A model generated the notes under the pieces. The model did no database searches. It saw only the letters and a list, made by a program, of their open reading frames with translations, and was not told where the DNA came from. From the NCBI RefSeq assembly GCF_001684965.1, contig NZ_MAYG01000023.1, positions 186,001 to 250,000 on the forward strand: DNA of 64,000 nt, written 5' to 3'. Position 1 is the stretch's first letter. Every line of letters begins with the position of its first letter. The stretch comes from Chryseobacterium arthrosphaerae. Its GTDB lineage: Bacteria; Bacteroidota; Bacteroidia; Flavobacteriales; Weeksellaceae. A program made the translations under genes and the position numbers. Shown piece after piece: positions 26,951 to 35,855 of this stretch.

Positions 26951-28297
26951 ATGTCTACTTTTCACAGAACTGCCGCATTTCATACACTTGGCTGCAAATT
27001 AAATTTTGCGGAAACATCTACTATTGCCCGCCAATTGACAGATGCAGGTTATGATAAAGTCAGCTTTGATGAGAAAGCAAATGTATACGTCATCAATACA
27101 TGTTCGGTTACTGAAAATGCTGACCGTGAGTGTAAACTGCATGTAAAGAGAGCAATGAAAGCCAATCCGGAAGGACTGGTGGTTATTGTAGGCTGCTATG
27201 CCCAACTGAAACCTGAAGAAATTTCACAGATTGAAGGCGTTGACCTTGTTTTGGGTGCTAAAGAGAAATTCAATATTCTGAGCTACCTTGATGATCTGGA
27301 GAAATCTGAAAATGAAGGCGTAGTTCACTCATGTGAAATTGAAGAAACCGATTTCTTTATCGGAAGTTATTCTATAGGAGACAGAACCAGAGCTTTCCTT
27401 AAAGTTCAGGATGGCTGTGACTATAAATGTACGTACTGTACCATTCCGTTAGCAAGAGGGATCTCCCGCTCAGATACCATTGAGAATGTATTGCGAAATG
27501 CTACGGAAATCGCGGCCAAAGACATCAAAGAAATTGTACTTACAGGAGTAAATATCGGGGATTACGGTAAAGGGGAGTTCGGAAACAAAAGACACGAGCA
27601 TACTTTCCTTGATCTTATTTCAGAACTGGATAAAGTAGAAGGAATTGAAAGAATCCGTATTTCGTCTATTGAACCCAACCTTTTAAAAGATGAAAGTATT
27701 GAACTGGTTTCTAAAAGCAGAAGCTTTGTTCCGCATTTTCATATTCCGTTACAGTCCGGAAGCGATGATTTGTTGAAAAAAATGAAGCGACGCTACCTGA
27801 CGAAGCTTTATAATGACAGAGTAAACAAGATCCGCGAGGTAATGCCTGATGCGGCTATCGGTGTAGATGTTATTGTAGGGTTCCCGGGAGAAACAGAAGA
27901 GAAATTTATGGAAACATATAATTTCCTTAACGGGCTTCCTATTACTTATCTTCACGTATTTACTTACTCTGAAAGAGAAAATACAGAAGCTGCTGCCATG
28001 GACGGTGTTGTTCCGGTAGCCGAAAGAAAAAAACGAAACAAAATGCTCAGAATTCTTTCAGAAAAGAAGAAAATGGCATTTTATCAGACCCAATTGGGGA
28101 AAACGCTTCCTGTACTTTGGGAGCATGAAAATAAAGACGGGAAAATGTTTGGCTTCACAGAAAACTATGTGAGAGTCCAGAAAGACTTTGATCCTGCATC
28201 CGTAAATCAAATCGAATTTCTAAATTTAGAAAAAATCCTGTCAGATGGCACGGTTTCTGTGCAATCTTCCTACCAAAGTTTTTTAGCAAAAGCATAG
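26951..28297 (+). CDS. mtaB: tRNA t6A37 methylthiotransferase MtaB
   Basis: This radical SAM enzyme inserts a methylthio group at C2 of t6A37 in tRNAs reading ANN codons. The 448-residue protein has the three-cysteine UPF0004 domain at the start (GCKLN, NTCSVTENAD, VGCYAQL). It is followed by the radical SAM cluster motif CDYKCTYC and its ARG box, and a C-terminal TRAM-like segment. Length and motif order match the MtaB branch, rather than MiaB or RimO. A full promoter precedes it. The next gene starts 54 bp downstream. Confidence 0.93.
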   Translation: MSTFHRTAAFHTLGCKLNFAETSTIARQLTDAGYDKVSFDEKANVYVINTCSVTENADRECKLHVKRAMKANPEGLVVIVGCYAQLKPEEISQIEGVDLVLGAKEKFNILSYLDDLEKSENEGVVHSCEIEETDFFIGSYSIGDRTRAFLKVQDGCDYKCTYCTIPLARGISRSDTIENVLRNATEIAAKDIKEIVLTGVNIGDYGKGEFGNKRHEHTFLDLISELDKVEGIERIRISSIEPNLLKDESIELVSKSRSFVPHFHIPLQSGSDDLLKKMKRRYLTKLYNDRVNKIREVMPDAAIGVDVIVGFPGETEEKFMETYNFLNGLPITYLHVFTYSERENTEAAAMDGVVPVAERKKRNKMLRILSEKKKMAFYQTQLGKTLPVLWEHENKDGKMFGFTENYVRVQKDFDPASVNQIEFLNLEKILSDGTVSVQSSYQSFLAKA

Positions 28298-28351
28298 GCT
28301 CTTTGCAAAATTTCTACTAAATTTATTTTTAAACTTTTAAATACTACATTC

Positions 28352-29869
28352 ATGAGAGATAAGTTTTTATCTTGGGGAATTGTATTAGTAGTTGCTACAT
28401 GGGTTATAGCACTGCTGATCAGAGCGCATTACTGGATACCGACGCTGTTATCCGCAATTTATGCATTGGGTGTTTACAATGCTTACCAATCGAAACATGC
28501 TATTTTGAGGAACTTTCCCGTATTGGGATACTTCAGGTACTTTTTCGAAAGTATTTCACCCGAAATGCAGCAGTATTTCATTGAAAGGGAAACAGATGGG
28601 AAACCATTCCCAAGAAACCAGCGTTCTGCAGTATACAGACGTGCTAAAAATTTAAGTGATACGGTAGCCTTCGGTACACAGCTGGAAGTAAATCACAGAA
28701 AGTATGAAGGAATCAAGCACTCTATTTACGCCAAATCTCCATCAGAAGAACTTCCGAGAGTCTGGGTAGGAGGAGAACAGTGCACACAGCCTTATCATGC
28801 TTCTTTATTCAATATTTCAGCAATGAGTTTCGGAGCTTTGAGCGACAGGGCACAGATTTCATTGAACAGAGGGGCTAAAAAAGGAAATTTTTATCACAAT
28901 ACAGGAGAAGGAGGTATTTCACCTTATCATCTGGAAGGAGGGGATCTATGCTGGCAGATCGGAACCGGATATTTCGGGTGCCGTGATGATGAAGGAAAAT
29001 TTAATCCTGATTTGTTTACCAAATATTCTACCCTTCCCAATGTGAAAATGATTGAAATCAAATTATCACAGGGTGCAAAACCAGGACATGGAGGAGTGCT
29101 TCCGGGAGTGAAGAATACTCCGGAAATTGCAGCCATCCGTCACGTCACTCCGGGAATGACCGTTATTTCGCCACCATCACACACCGCATTTTCTGATGCT
29201 GCCGGATTGTTGAGGTTTGTACAGCAGCTAAGAGAGCTTTCAGGAGGAAAACCGGTCGGGTTTAAACTATGTATTGGAGATACCAGAGAATTTGAAGATA
29301 TCTGCGTACAGATGAATGTACTGAAAATTTATCCGGACTTTATTACCATTGATGGAGCGGAAGGAGGAACAGGAGCTGCACCGCCGGAATTCTCAGATGG
29401 GGTAGGGATGCCGTTGGAACCTGCTTTGATCTTCGTAAACAGGACGCTAAACAACTATAATGTAAGAAATAAACTGAGAGTGATTGCCAGCGGTAAAGTG
29501 CTTACCAGCCTTGATATCCTTAGAGCAGTTGCCATGGGAGCGGATATGTGTAATAATGCAAGAGGATTCATGTTCTCTTTAGGATGTATCCAGGCGTTGA
29601 GATGTAATTCAAACAACTGTCCTACAGGAGTTGCTACACAGGATAAAATGCTTATTAAAGGACTTGATGTAACGGATAAGGCAGAAAGAGTATATCATTT
29701 CCATAAAAATACCCTTCATACCTGCAATGAACTTATTGCTGCCGCAGGAAGAAGCTCTTATGAAGAAGTAGATGCCAGCATGTTTATGAGAGGTGATGAG
29801 TTTGATCATCTTGCGGATCTTTACTTTCCGGATATTTTAGGGAACGTAAAACAGAAAGCAAGATCATAA
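28352..29869 (+). CDS. FMN-binding glutamate synthase family protein
   Basis: The 505-residue protein matches the FMN/synthase (TIM-barrel) part of the large subunit of glutamate synthase. It has two membrane segments at the N-terminus (about 5-45), an FMN/substrate barrel (SAMSFGALSDRAQISLNRGA, SQGAKPGHGGVLPGVK, IDGAEGGTGAAPPEFSDG) and the iron-sulfur ligands in CIQALRCNSNNCPTGVATQ. It lacks the amidotransferase and beta-helix domains of full GltB. Stand-alone, membrane-anchored members of this kind are widespread in bacteria, and their substrate is not settled. It ends with a strong terminator. Confidence 0.88.
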   Translation: MRDKFLSWGIVLVVATWVIALLIRAHYWIPTLLSAIYALGVYNAYQSKHAILRNFPVLGYFRYFFESISPEMQQYFIERETDGKPFPRNQRSAVYRRAKNLSDTVAFGTQLEVNHRKYEGIKHSIYAKSPSEELPRVWVGGEQCTQPYHASLFNISAMSFGALSDRAQISLNRGAKKGNFYHNTGEGGISPYHLEGGDLCWQIGTGYFGCRDDEGKFNPDLFTKYSTLPNVKMIEIKLSQGAKPGHGGVLPGVKNTPEIAAIRHVTPGMTVISPPSHTAFSDAAGLLRFVQQLRELSGGKPVGFKLCIGDTREFEDICVQMNVLKIYPDFITIDGAEGGTGAAPPEFSDGVGMPLEPALIFVNRTLNNYNVRNKLRVIASGKVLTSLDILRAVAMGADMCNNARGFMFSLGCIQALRCNSNNCPTGVATQDKMLIKGLDVTDKAERVYHFHKNTLHTCNELIAAAGRSSYEEVDASMFMRGDEFDHLADLYFPDILGNVKQKARS

Positions 29870-29889
29870 TGTAGTGATCAATAAAAATA

Positions 29890-29920
29890 AAAACCACCTG
29901 AATAAGGTGGTTTTATTTTT
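29890..29920. terminator. Bidirectional terminator after the glutamate synthase-like gene
   Basis: AAAACCACCT and AGGTGGTTTT form a 10-bp stem with A and T runs on both sides. It ends both the upstream gene and the convergent lipoprotein gene. Confidence 0.75.
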
Positions 29921-29936
29921 ATATGTATGAAATATT

Positions 29937-30677
29937 TTATTGTTTCTGATCAGCAGGTCTGTCTGCTCTTCCGTAGATCTGGAAGTTGAAGATAAAAGTC
30001 CTGTTTCTGTAAGACTGGTTCAGGTAAGGATAGTGAGCATTCCTCGCAAAAGCAGCCCTTGAAGGTACAATAATTACGCCCTGAAGATTATACGGTGCAT
30101 CACTTGGAAGGTTAAATGCTTTGAATTTCTGTAATGCTTCCCTGAAACCTGAGATCTGATAGTATCCTGGTTGCTTGGCGGCATCTGTTGTAGCATCCGT
30201 TAAGGTCTTCTTTTTCACGTAATAGTACATAGGATCTACGTAAGGAACTACATTTCCGTCAATTGTATTTAAAAAAGTAGTTTGCGCAATGAATGATACA
30301 TTTCCGTTACTTTCCCCTGCAAGACACGCATAAGATCTACCCATGATTTTAATGATATCGGACTCTTTGATTTCTTCACCCGGTGAAGGCTGAGCACCGT
30401 CTCTCATGATGTAGATGGTACCGGAAGGCAATGTCTGGGGATTCAGCTCTGATAATTTCTTTTGATGATCATCAGCAGTATCCGTAGCACTGAAAGCTTT
30501 TATATTTCCCTGTACATCAAGATAGTTTTCATCCATAAACTTTCTAATGGCCTGATCATCATAGTTGTTCTGCGTAGCAATGTCCTCTGGCTCCACGTAT
30601 CTTTCTACGTCATCATCTTTTTTACATGCAGAAAAGCATAAAGATCCGGCAAGGATATATAAAAATATTTTTTTCAT
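29937..30677 (-). CDS. FKBP-like lipoprotein
   Basis: The 246-residue lipoprotein has a lipobox (LCFSACKKDDD, Cys18). The second half has an FKBP-like order: GDVI-type start replaced by EIKESDIIKIM, a middle segment DGNVVPYVDPMYYYV, and an end (LQGVIIVPSRAAFARN) resembling the L-I-I-P-S-x-x-A-Y of FKBP prolyl isomerases. The active-site aromatic residues cannot be checked by eye, so isomerase activity is not proven. Anchored FKBP-like proteins are common in flavobacteria and may help fold outer envelope proteins. A TACTTTTG box lies about 40 bp upstream on this strand. Confidence 0.65.
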   Translation of the reverse strand: MKKIFLYILAGSLCFSACKKDDDVERYVEPEDIATQNNYDDQAIRKFMDENYLDVQGNIKAFSATDTADDHQKKLSELNPQTLPSGTIYIMRDGAQPSPGEEIKESDIIKIMGRSYACLAGESNGNVSFIAQTTFLNTIDGNVVPYVDPMYYYVKKKTLTDATTDAAKQPGYYQISGFREALQKFKAFNLPSDAPYNLQGVIIVPSRAAFARNAHYPYLNQSYRNRTFIFNFQIYGRADRPADQKQ

Positions 30678-30715
30678 TTCAAAAAACTTTAATTACTTTA
30701 CAAATAATATAACGG

Positions 30716-30723
30716 CAAAAGTA
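30716..30723 (-). promoter_or_regulatory. Probable -7 promoter box for the FKBP-like lipoprotein
   Basis: The minus strand reads TACTTTTG (TAnnTTTG). It is about 40 bp upstream of the lipoprotein start and 10 bp before the divergent S4-domain gene. No -33 TTG is evident. Confidence 0.4.
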
Positions 30724-30732
30724 TAAAAAATT

Positions 30733-31170
30733 ATGAGAATAGATAAATTTTTATGGAGCATTCGTTTTTATAAGACGAGAAGTATTGCAGCAGAGGAGAT
30801 TAAAAAGAACAGAGTTTCTATCGGAACGTCTGCCGTAAAGTCATCTAAGGAGGTAAAAGAAGGAGATACAATCAAGATCCGTAAAAATCAGATTGACTAT
30901 AAAATAAAGGTGATCCAGATTCCTAAAAGCAGAATAGGGGCAAAGCTGGTTCCGCTTCATATACAGGATGTGACAGATAAAGAACAGTACGAACTGCTGA
31001 AACTTCGTAAGATGTCCCAGGACTATTACAGAAATAAAGGAGAAGGAAGACCTACTAAAAAAGACAGAAGAGATATGGATGATTATGTAGGCAATGATAT
31101 TGATGCCGATTTTACAGACTGGGATGACTTCTTCGGTGAAACGGGTGGCGATGCAGAAGATGAAGATTAA
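30733..31170 (+). CDS. S4-domain RNA-binding protein (Hsp15-like)
   Basis: The 145-residue protein begins with an S4 RNA-binding domain (MRIDKFLWSIRFYKTRSIAA, VKEGDTIKIR), as in Hsp15/HslR, which binds stalled 50S subunits carrying nascent chains. It continues with a helical middle (SQDYYRNKGEGRPTKKDRRD) and an acidic C-terminal tail (DADFTDWDDFFGE). It is convergent with aroK across a shared terminator. Confidence 0.85.
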   Translation: MRIDKFLWSIRFYKTRSIAAEEIKKNRVSIGTSAVKSSKEVKEGDTIKIRKNQIDYKIKVIQIPKSRIGAKLVPLHIQDVTDKEQYELLKLRKMSQDYYRNKGEGRPTKKDRRDMDDYVGNDIDADFTDWDDFFGETGGDAEDED

Positions 31171-31187
31171 AATGAAAATAAAAATAA

Positions 31188-31214
31188 AAAAGCTCTAGAG
31201 ATAGAGCTTTTCTA
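31188..31214. terminator. Bidirectional terminator between the S4 gene and aroK
   Basis: AAAAGCTCTA and TAGAGCTTTT form a 10-bp stem with a GAGA loop. It overlaps the last codons of aroK and is flanked by A runs and a T tract. Confidence 0.7.
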
Positions 31215-31710
31215 TTATTTCGCTGACAATATCCTCCGGCTCCCGTGAGTCTGTGCCCACCGTAAACTGTGCTTTACTGTAAAACTGATTTCTTTCGAAT
31301 AAATGCTTGGCAATAAATTCCGGAAGATCTTCATCCGATATGTTGGCAATCAACGGTCTTTTTTCTTTCTGTTTGGATAATCTTTCCACCAAAGTGCCTA
31401 CAGAAGTTCTTAAAAAGACACTTTTAGAATTATGATTAATGATCTCCATATTATTATAATAAACAGGAGTTCCCCCACCAAGGCTTAGTACTACATTCTC
31501 TTCAGAAGCCAGTATTTCTTCCAGAGCCTCCCTTTCCAGTTTTCTAAAGTAAATTTCACCCTTTTTTTCAAAAATTTCAGGAATGGTTAATTTATTTCTT
31601 CTGGAAATCTCTTTATCGAGGTCAATGAGTTTAAAATTTATTTTTTCGCTTAATATTTTGGAAATGTGAGATTTGCCACTTCCCATGTATCCGATCAATG
31701 AAATTACCAT
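31195..31710 (-). CDS. aroK: Shikimate kinase
   Basis: This enzyme phosphorylates shikimate at O3 with ATP, the fifth step of aromatic amino acid synthesis. The 171-residue protein has the P-loop GYMGSGKSHISK, the shikimate-binding DKEISRRNKL region, the substrate loop LSLGGGTPVYY and the lid RPLI. Length and motifs match the AroK family. It is a single gene, convergent with the S4-domain gene and followed on the other side by the tRNA cluster. Confidence 0.95.
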   Translation of the reverse strand: MVISLIGYMGSGKSHISKILSEKINFKLIDLDKEISRRNKLTIPEIFEKKGEIYFRKLEREALEEILASEENVVLSLGGGTPVYYNNMEIINHNSKSVFLRTSVGTLVERLSKQKEKRPLIANISDEDLPEFIAKHLFERNQFYSKAQFTVGTDSREPEDIVSEIIEKLYL

Positions 31711-31742
31711 GAATTTTTTTTAAACAAATTTGCGAAAAAGTT

Positions 31743-31771
31743 TTGAGATAAAGAAAAAAGTCATATCTTTG
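31743..31771 (+). promoter_or_regulatory. Promoter of the tRNA-Lys/Leu/Lys operon
   Basis: TTG at 31743-31745, 18 nt, then TATCTTTG at 31764-31771: a full Bacteroidota promoter. The first tRNA begins 54 nt downstream. Confidence 0.8.
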
Positions 31772-31825
31772 CACCACTTAAAACAAGGGACATTACTTAA
31801 ATGAAAACTTGTTGGGTAAGTGGCC

Positions 31826-31898
31826 GACTCGGTAGCTCAGCTGGTAGAGCAATACACTTTTAATGTATGGGTCCTGGGTTCGAATCCCAGCCGGGTCA
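31826..31898 (+). tRNA. tRNA-Lys (anticodon TTT), copy 1
   Basis: The 7-bp acceptor stem GACTCGG / CCGGGTC closes with one G-T pair. The anticodon loop CTTTTAA places TTT at 31859-31861, and the T-loop TTCGAAT is present. The 3' CCA is not encoded. It is identical to the copy at 32077. Confidence 0.96.
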
Positions 31899-31933
31899 CA
31901 AGCAAGAAAATTACTGAATGCTGTAATTTTATT

Positions 31934-32016
31934 GCCTGCGTGGTGAAATTGGTAGACACGCCATCTTGAGGGGGTGGTTTCCTAAGGATGTGCTGGTTCG
32001 AGTCCAGTCGCAGGCA
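31934..32016 (+). tRNA. tRNA-Leu (anticodon GAG)
   Basis: An 83-nt gene with acceptor stem GCCTGCG / CGCAGGC and a long variable arm typical of tRNA-Leu. The anticodon loop TTGAGGG gives GAG at 31968-31970, reading CUC/CUU. It lies between two identical lysine tRNAs. Confidence 0.93.
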
Positions 32017-32076
32017 CTGCAAAGAAAATTTTTATAATTAAGAAATAAATACTTATATTTATTCTTAGTTGTGGCC

Positions 32077-32149
32077 GACTCGGTAGCTCAGCTGGTAGAG
32101 CAATACACTTTTAATGTATGGGTCCTGGGTTCGAATCCCAGCCGGGTCA
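32077..32149 (+). tRNA. tRNA-Lys (anticodon TTT), copy 2
   Basis: Same 73-nt sequence as the gene at 31826-31898, including the stems, anticodon TTT and T-loop. The 9-10 bases before and after also match closely, so the unit was probably duplicated together with a little flanking DNA. Confidence 0.96.
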
Positions 32150-32205
32150 CAAGTTTACTGAAAAGTAAATTTTTTTCATATTAATATTTTGTGATTTGGT
32201 GTTTC

Positions 32206-32237
32206 AAAGGCTTCCTTCCGGAGGCCTTTGATTTTTT
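32206..32237 (+). terminator. Terminator of the tRNA operon
   Basis: AAAGGCTTCC and GGAGGCCTTT pair over 10 bp (one G-T pair) with a TTCC loop and are followed by T6. It lies 57 bp after the second tRNA-Lys. Confidence 0.7.
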
Positions 32238-32319
32238 ATGTCCATCTGAAAAGTTATGGAATAAGACTGATATTAGGGATCAAATATAATTAGGTTGGAT
32301 GTGTTTTATCACAATAAAT

Positions 32320-32349
32320 CAAAAAAACTCTGACGTTACCATCAGAGTC
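32320..32349 (-). terminator. Terminator of panC
   Basis: ACTCTGA and TCAGAGT form a 7-bp stem. On the minus strand a run of seven T residues follows. It lies 34 bp beyond the panC stop codon. Confidence 0.65.
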
Positions 32350-32382
32350 TGTATGTTATAAAAAATACACTGTTTAAATGTA

Positions 32383-33231
32383 TTAATCCAAATGCATATT
32401 GTCAATTAATCTTACACCGTCTACAACCACTACAATGAAAGCTCTGAAGCTTCTGTCTTTATAGAAAAAGTCCGTTTCCTGTAATGTCTTTTCATCCGCA
32501 ATCAGAAAGTATTCCAGTTTCATTCCCTGCTGCTGGTCAAAAATATCGGTTACCCTTTCCTTAATTTCCGGGATGGTCACAGTTCTGAACCAGTCGTTGA
32601 CCTTTTTCAGGGTTTCATAAATGATCTTAGAGGCCTCTTTACGGTCTTCGTGAAGTCTTTGGTTTCTTGAGCTTAAGGCCAGTCCGTTTTCTGCCCTGTA
32701 GATAGGAACGCCAACTATTTTTACAGGAAGATGTGTTTTTTCTACCATTTTTCTGATGATGGCAAGCTGCTGGAAGTCTTTTTCTCCGAAATAGGCATTG
32801 TCAGGCTGTACCTGTCTGAAAAGTTCTTCTACCACGGTTCCTACCCCATCAAAATGCCCCGGCCTTGATTTTCCTTCCATTTCATTTTCCAGTCCGTCGA
32901 AATCATAATGCTTGCTTTCTGTTTTTTCAGGGTAAATATCAGCGACTTCCGGAATGTAAACCGCATCTACCAAACCGGATTTTTCCAGAATCAGAATATC
33001 TCTGTTGATGTCTCTCGGGTATTTTTCAAGATCTTCTGCATTGTTGAACTGGGTTGGATTTACAAAAATTGAAGAAATCACAAGGTCATTCTCCTTTTTT
33101 GCTTCTTCATACAGGGAAAGATGGCCTTTGTGCAGGGCTCCCATGGTAGGGGCAAAGCCGATTCTTTTTCCCATTTCTTTCTGTCTTTCAATGAAATCCT
33201 GAAGGACTTTCCTGTTTTTTATAACTTCCAT
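32383..33231 (-). CDS. panC: Pantothenate synthetase
   Basis: PanC joins pantoate to beta-alanine with ATP to make pantothenate, the precursor of coenzyme A. The 282-residue protein is the usual length. It shows PTMGALHKGHLSLY (HIGH-like ATP motif, His34/His37 region), FVNPTQFN, EMEGKSRPGHFDGVGTVV, FGEKDFQQLAI and the KMSKS-like ALSSRNQRL segment. It is transcribed away from the half glycogen synthase and ends in its own terminator. Confidence 0.96.
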   Translation of the reverse strand: MEVIKNRKVLQDFIERQKEMGKRIGFAPTMGALHKGHLSLYEEAKKENDLVISSIFVNPTQFNNAEDLEKYPRDINRDILILEKSGLVDAVYIPEVADIYPEKTESKHYDFDGLENEMEGKSRPGHFDGVGTVVEELFRQVQPDNAYFGEKDFQQLAIIRKMVEKTHLPVKIVGVPIYRAENGLALSSRNQRLHEDRKEASKIIYETLKKVNDWFRTVTIPEIKERVTDIFDQQQGMKLEYFLIADEKTLQETDFFYKDRSFRAFIVVVVDGVRLIDNMHLD

Positions 33232-33355
33232 AGTTTATTTTAATACTATTTCAAAAATACTAAAAATATCACATAATAATATGTGTTTTTAATAATTTGA
33301 AAAACGGAATTTTCGTAAAAAAATGTTAATTAAAATAATGTTGGATGTTTTTTTG

Positions 33356-33363
33356 TAATTTTG
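33356..33363 (+). promoter_or_regulatory. Promoter -7 box for the GT5/DUF4270/glmS genes
   Basis: TAATTTTG matches TAnnTTTG. Transcription would start near 33370, upstream of the ATG at 33403, which excludes an upstream TTG at 33361 as the start codon. Confidence 0.6.
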
Positions 33364-33402
33364 CACATTAAAGCATTTTTACAAAAATTAGATAGAAAGT
33401 TT

Positions 33403-34173
33403 ATGCCGAATCAAAAAATACTGTACATTACTACAGAGATGTATCCATATCAGGAAGATACAAATATGGCTGCAGTGGTAAACAAAATGGCACTTAAGAT
33501 GCACCAAGAAGGCAATGATGTAAGAGTTTTTATGCCAAGATTTGGACAAATAAGTGAGCGGAAATTCCAGCTTCATGAGGTGATCCGTCTTTCAGGAATG
33601 AATATTATCATCAATGACCTGGATCAGCCTCTAATCATTAAAGTAGCGTCTCTTCCGGGGGAAAGACTTCAGGTTTACTTTATTGACAATGAAGAATACT
33701 TCAAAAGAAAGCAATATTATTTCGACGATGAAGGAAACCCTTTCGAAGATAATGACGAAAGAGCTATTTTCTTTGCAAGAGGAGTGATTGAGACAATTAA
33801 GAAGCTGAACTGGGTGCCGGATGTGATTCATCTGAACGGATGGATGTCTTCTTTTGTTCCGATTTACCTTAAAACATATTACGAATCAGATACTTATTTC
33901 AAAGACGCTAAAATTGTACTTTCTTTATACAATGAGAAAGATGCCGATCTTGACAAAAAGATCGATGAAAAGCTGAAGTTTGATAATATTTCAGGATTAA
34001 AAGCGTTAGATAACCCAACAATCAAAAGCTTCGTTATCGAAAGTATGAACTATGTGGATACAGTGGTGAAAGGCGATGAATTCCTGGATGAAGATCTGGA
34101 TCAGGCTTTCAATCAGACAGCGACTCAAAAGTCGGAATATCTTGACATAGATTCAATAAATCAACTTTATTAA
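33403..34173 (+). CDS. Half-length glycogen/starch synthase (GT5 N-terminal domain only)
   Basis: The 256-residue protein matches the N-terminal domain of GT5 glycogen synthases: KILYITTEMYPYQEDTNMAA, RVFMPRFGQISERKFQLHEV, VYFIDNEEYFKRKQYYFDDEG, FFARGVIETI and PDVIHLNGWMSSFVPIYL. The C-terminal GT-B domain that binds ADP-glucose is absent, and the protein ends in a divergent acidic tail. Such short versions seem conserved in flavobacteria, so it is unlikely to be a simple broken gene. It may pair with another subunit or have a non-catalytic role. It starts an operon-like run with the DUF4270 gene (13 bp later) and glmS. Confidence 0.85.
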   Translation: MPNQKILYITTEMYPYQEDTNMAAVVNKMALKMHQEGNDVRVFMPRFGQISERKFQLHEVIRLSGMNIIINDLDQPLIIKVASLPGERLQVYFIDNEEYFKRKQYYFDDEGNPFEDNDERAIFFARGVIETIKKLNWVPDVIHLNGWMSSFVPIYLKTYYESDTYFKDAKIVLSLYNEKDADLDKKIDEKLKFDNISGLKALDNPTIKSFVIESMNYVDTVVKGDEFLDEDLDQAFNQTATQKSEYLDIDSINQLY

Positions 34174-34186
34174 AAACACATTTTTA

Positions 34187-35818
34187 ATGACTCATACTCT
34201 TAAAAGGACTTTCGCCATGCTTTTACTGGCGATTTTCGGAAGTACAATCCTTTATAACTGTGAACCTGAAACAGATTCTCTTGGAGAACAGCTGTTTGAT
34301 CAGGATGCAGCAGAAGGAAACGAGATTTCTTATGATATTATTGCTTATAATTATAATAATAATGACTCTATCAGAAGTGATGCTTCCAGAATGATCACAG
34401 GACTTACTGAAAGCGGGCAAAGTATATCGGTTGGCGTTCTTGGAGCTTTTACTGAAGGACAGTTTGGAATGCAGAAAGCATCCTATGTTACCCAGTTGAG
34501 AATGCCGGTTAACAATTTTGATTTTAACGGACCCAATCCAAAAGTAGATTCGGTTGTTTTAGTATTGAGACCACCGGCAAATACGCTTTCCAATACTTAC
34601 TTTTTTGAAAAAGATTCATTAACCACGAATAATTACGAGAAAAGTGATTTCCCTGTAGGAACTGAAAATGTTGCTGTTGCTATAGAGAAGAAGAGCTACC
34701 CGGTTCGTAAATACGGTAAAATCGGAGGGGCTTTCAAATCAATGAAGATCAATGTACATGAGGTAACCACATTCCTGGATACCAACAATGACGCGTTTAC
34801 CCGTTCTAATGCCAATGTAAGTACAGGAGCATTATTAGGATCAGGCGTTTTTGACGGAAAAGTAAATACGGTTTCCATCACAAGAAAATCTGATAATTCA
34901 AACGTGTTTACAGGTAACCTTGGATTCAGAATAAAATTAAGCAACACAGATTTCTTCCAGACTCAGGTGTTGGATAAAAAAGGAAAACCTGAGCTTCAGG
35001 ATGCATCCAACTTTATCAGACATATTAAAGGGATCAAACTTTCTGTAGAAGAAACAGACCGTTACCTTTTCCAGTTCTCACCTAATGATATGGAGCTTAT
35101 CATGTATTATAAATATGATAAAACAGATAACGGGGTAGTAACCCACCCACAGACATCACTTAAATTCAATTTAGGAGGTGCCAATGCCCATATCGGTCTG
35201 TACGAATACAACAGATCCGGATCTGCGGCTGAAGGAGCGTTAGCAACAAGCAATCCTACTAATGGTGATGCGAAACTTTTTGTTCAGAGTATGGGAGGAC
35301 CTTCAGCAGTACTAAAAATCAAAGATGAAACTATTGAGGCTCTTAAAGCAGCATATGCAAAGGATAAAATAGGTATTGTAGGAGCCAAAATCAGATTATT
35401 TGTAGATCCTTCAAGCTGGGTTAATAAAAATTCAACGGAGGACCGCAGATTTATCATCTTTAATAAAGATTTAGCTAATCTTTCCAAATTTTCTTTAGAT
35501 ACAAAGGCTGGACTTAGCTTATATTATTATGGAAAAACTAAGGATGATAAGGAGTACTATGATTTTGTGGTGACAAAAACCTTGAAAGATATTATTGAAG
35601 GTAAAACGGAAAAAGATAGTAATGGGCAGGAAGTTGCCGTAGCTAATAGAGAATTTTACATCAATTTAGGATCATTCGTAGGAACATCCACAGGAGCTCT
35701 TCTGGGAGTTCAGAACACAACCAGAGCTATTGATATGAACAGAGTGGTGCTGGTGGGAAGCGAATCAACAAACGCTAACAGAGCTCAGCTGAAAGTAACG
35801 TACGCTACAAAAAAATAA
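34187..35818 (+). CDS. DUF4270 lipoprotein
   Basis: The 543-residue protein is a predicted lipoprotein with a signal segment ending at Cys25 (ILYNCEPETDS). It matches the DUF4270 family of Bacteroidota surface or periplasmic proteins: DSLGEQLFDQDAAEGNEISY near the N-terminus, a domain with VDSVVLVLRPP and a C-terminal NREFYINLGSFVG segment. Function is not established. It is translated right after the GT5 gene and 37 bp before glmS, a gene order that I recall as common in flavobacteria. Confidence 0.85.
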   Translation: MTHTLKRTFAMLLLAIFGSTILYNCEPETDSLGEQLFDQDAAEGNEISYDIIAYNYNNNDSIRSDASRMITGLTESGQSISVGVLGAFTEGQFGMQKASYVTQLRMPVNNFDFNGPNPKVDSVVLVLRPPANTLSNTYFFEKDSLTTNNYEKSDFPVGTENVAVAIEKKSYPVRKYGKIGGAFKSMKINVHEVTTFLDTNNDAFTRSNANVSTGALLGSGVFDGKVNTVSITRKSDNSNVFTGNLGFRIKLSNTDFFQTQVLDKKGKPELQDASNFIRHIKGIKLSVEETDRYLFQFSPNDMELIMYYKYDKTDNGVVTHPQTSLKFNLGGANAHIGLYEYNRSGSAAEGALATSNPTNGDAKLFVQSMGGPSAVLKIKDETIEALKAAYAKDKIGIVGAKIRLFVDPSSWVNKNSTEDRRFIIFNKDLANLSKFSLDTKAGLSLYYYGKTKDDKEYYDFVVTKTLKDIIEGKTEKDSNGQEVAVANREFYINLGSFVGTSTGALLGVQNTTRAIDMNRVVLVGSESTNANRAQLKVTYATKK

Positions 35819-35855
35819 AACACAATAAACAACACAACACAAGACAAGATAAAAT

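Noticed and set aside
33361..33402. TTG start for the half glycogen synthase
   Set aside because: The TTG is inside the TAATTTTG promoter box, so it cannot be in the transcript.
35819..35855. glmS riboswitch
   Set aside because: The 37-bp spacer before glmS is far too short for the glmS ribozyme.
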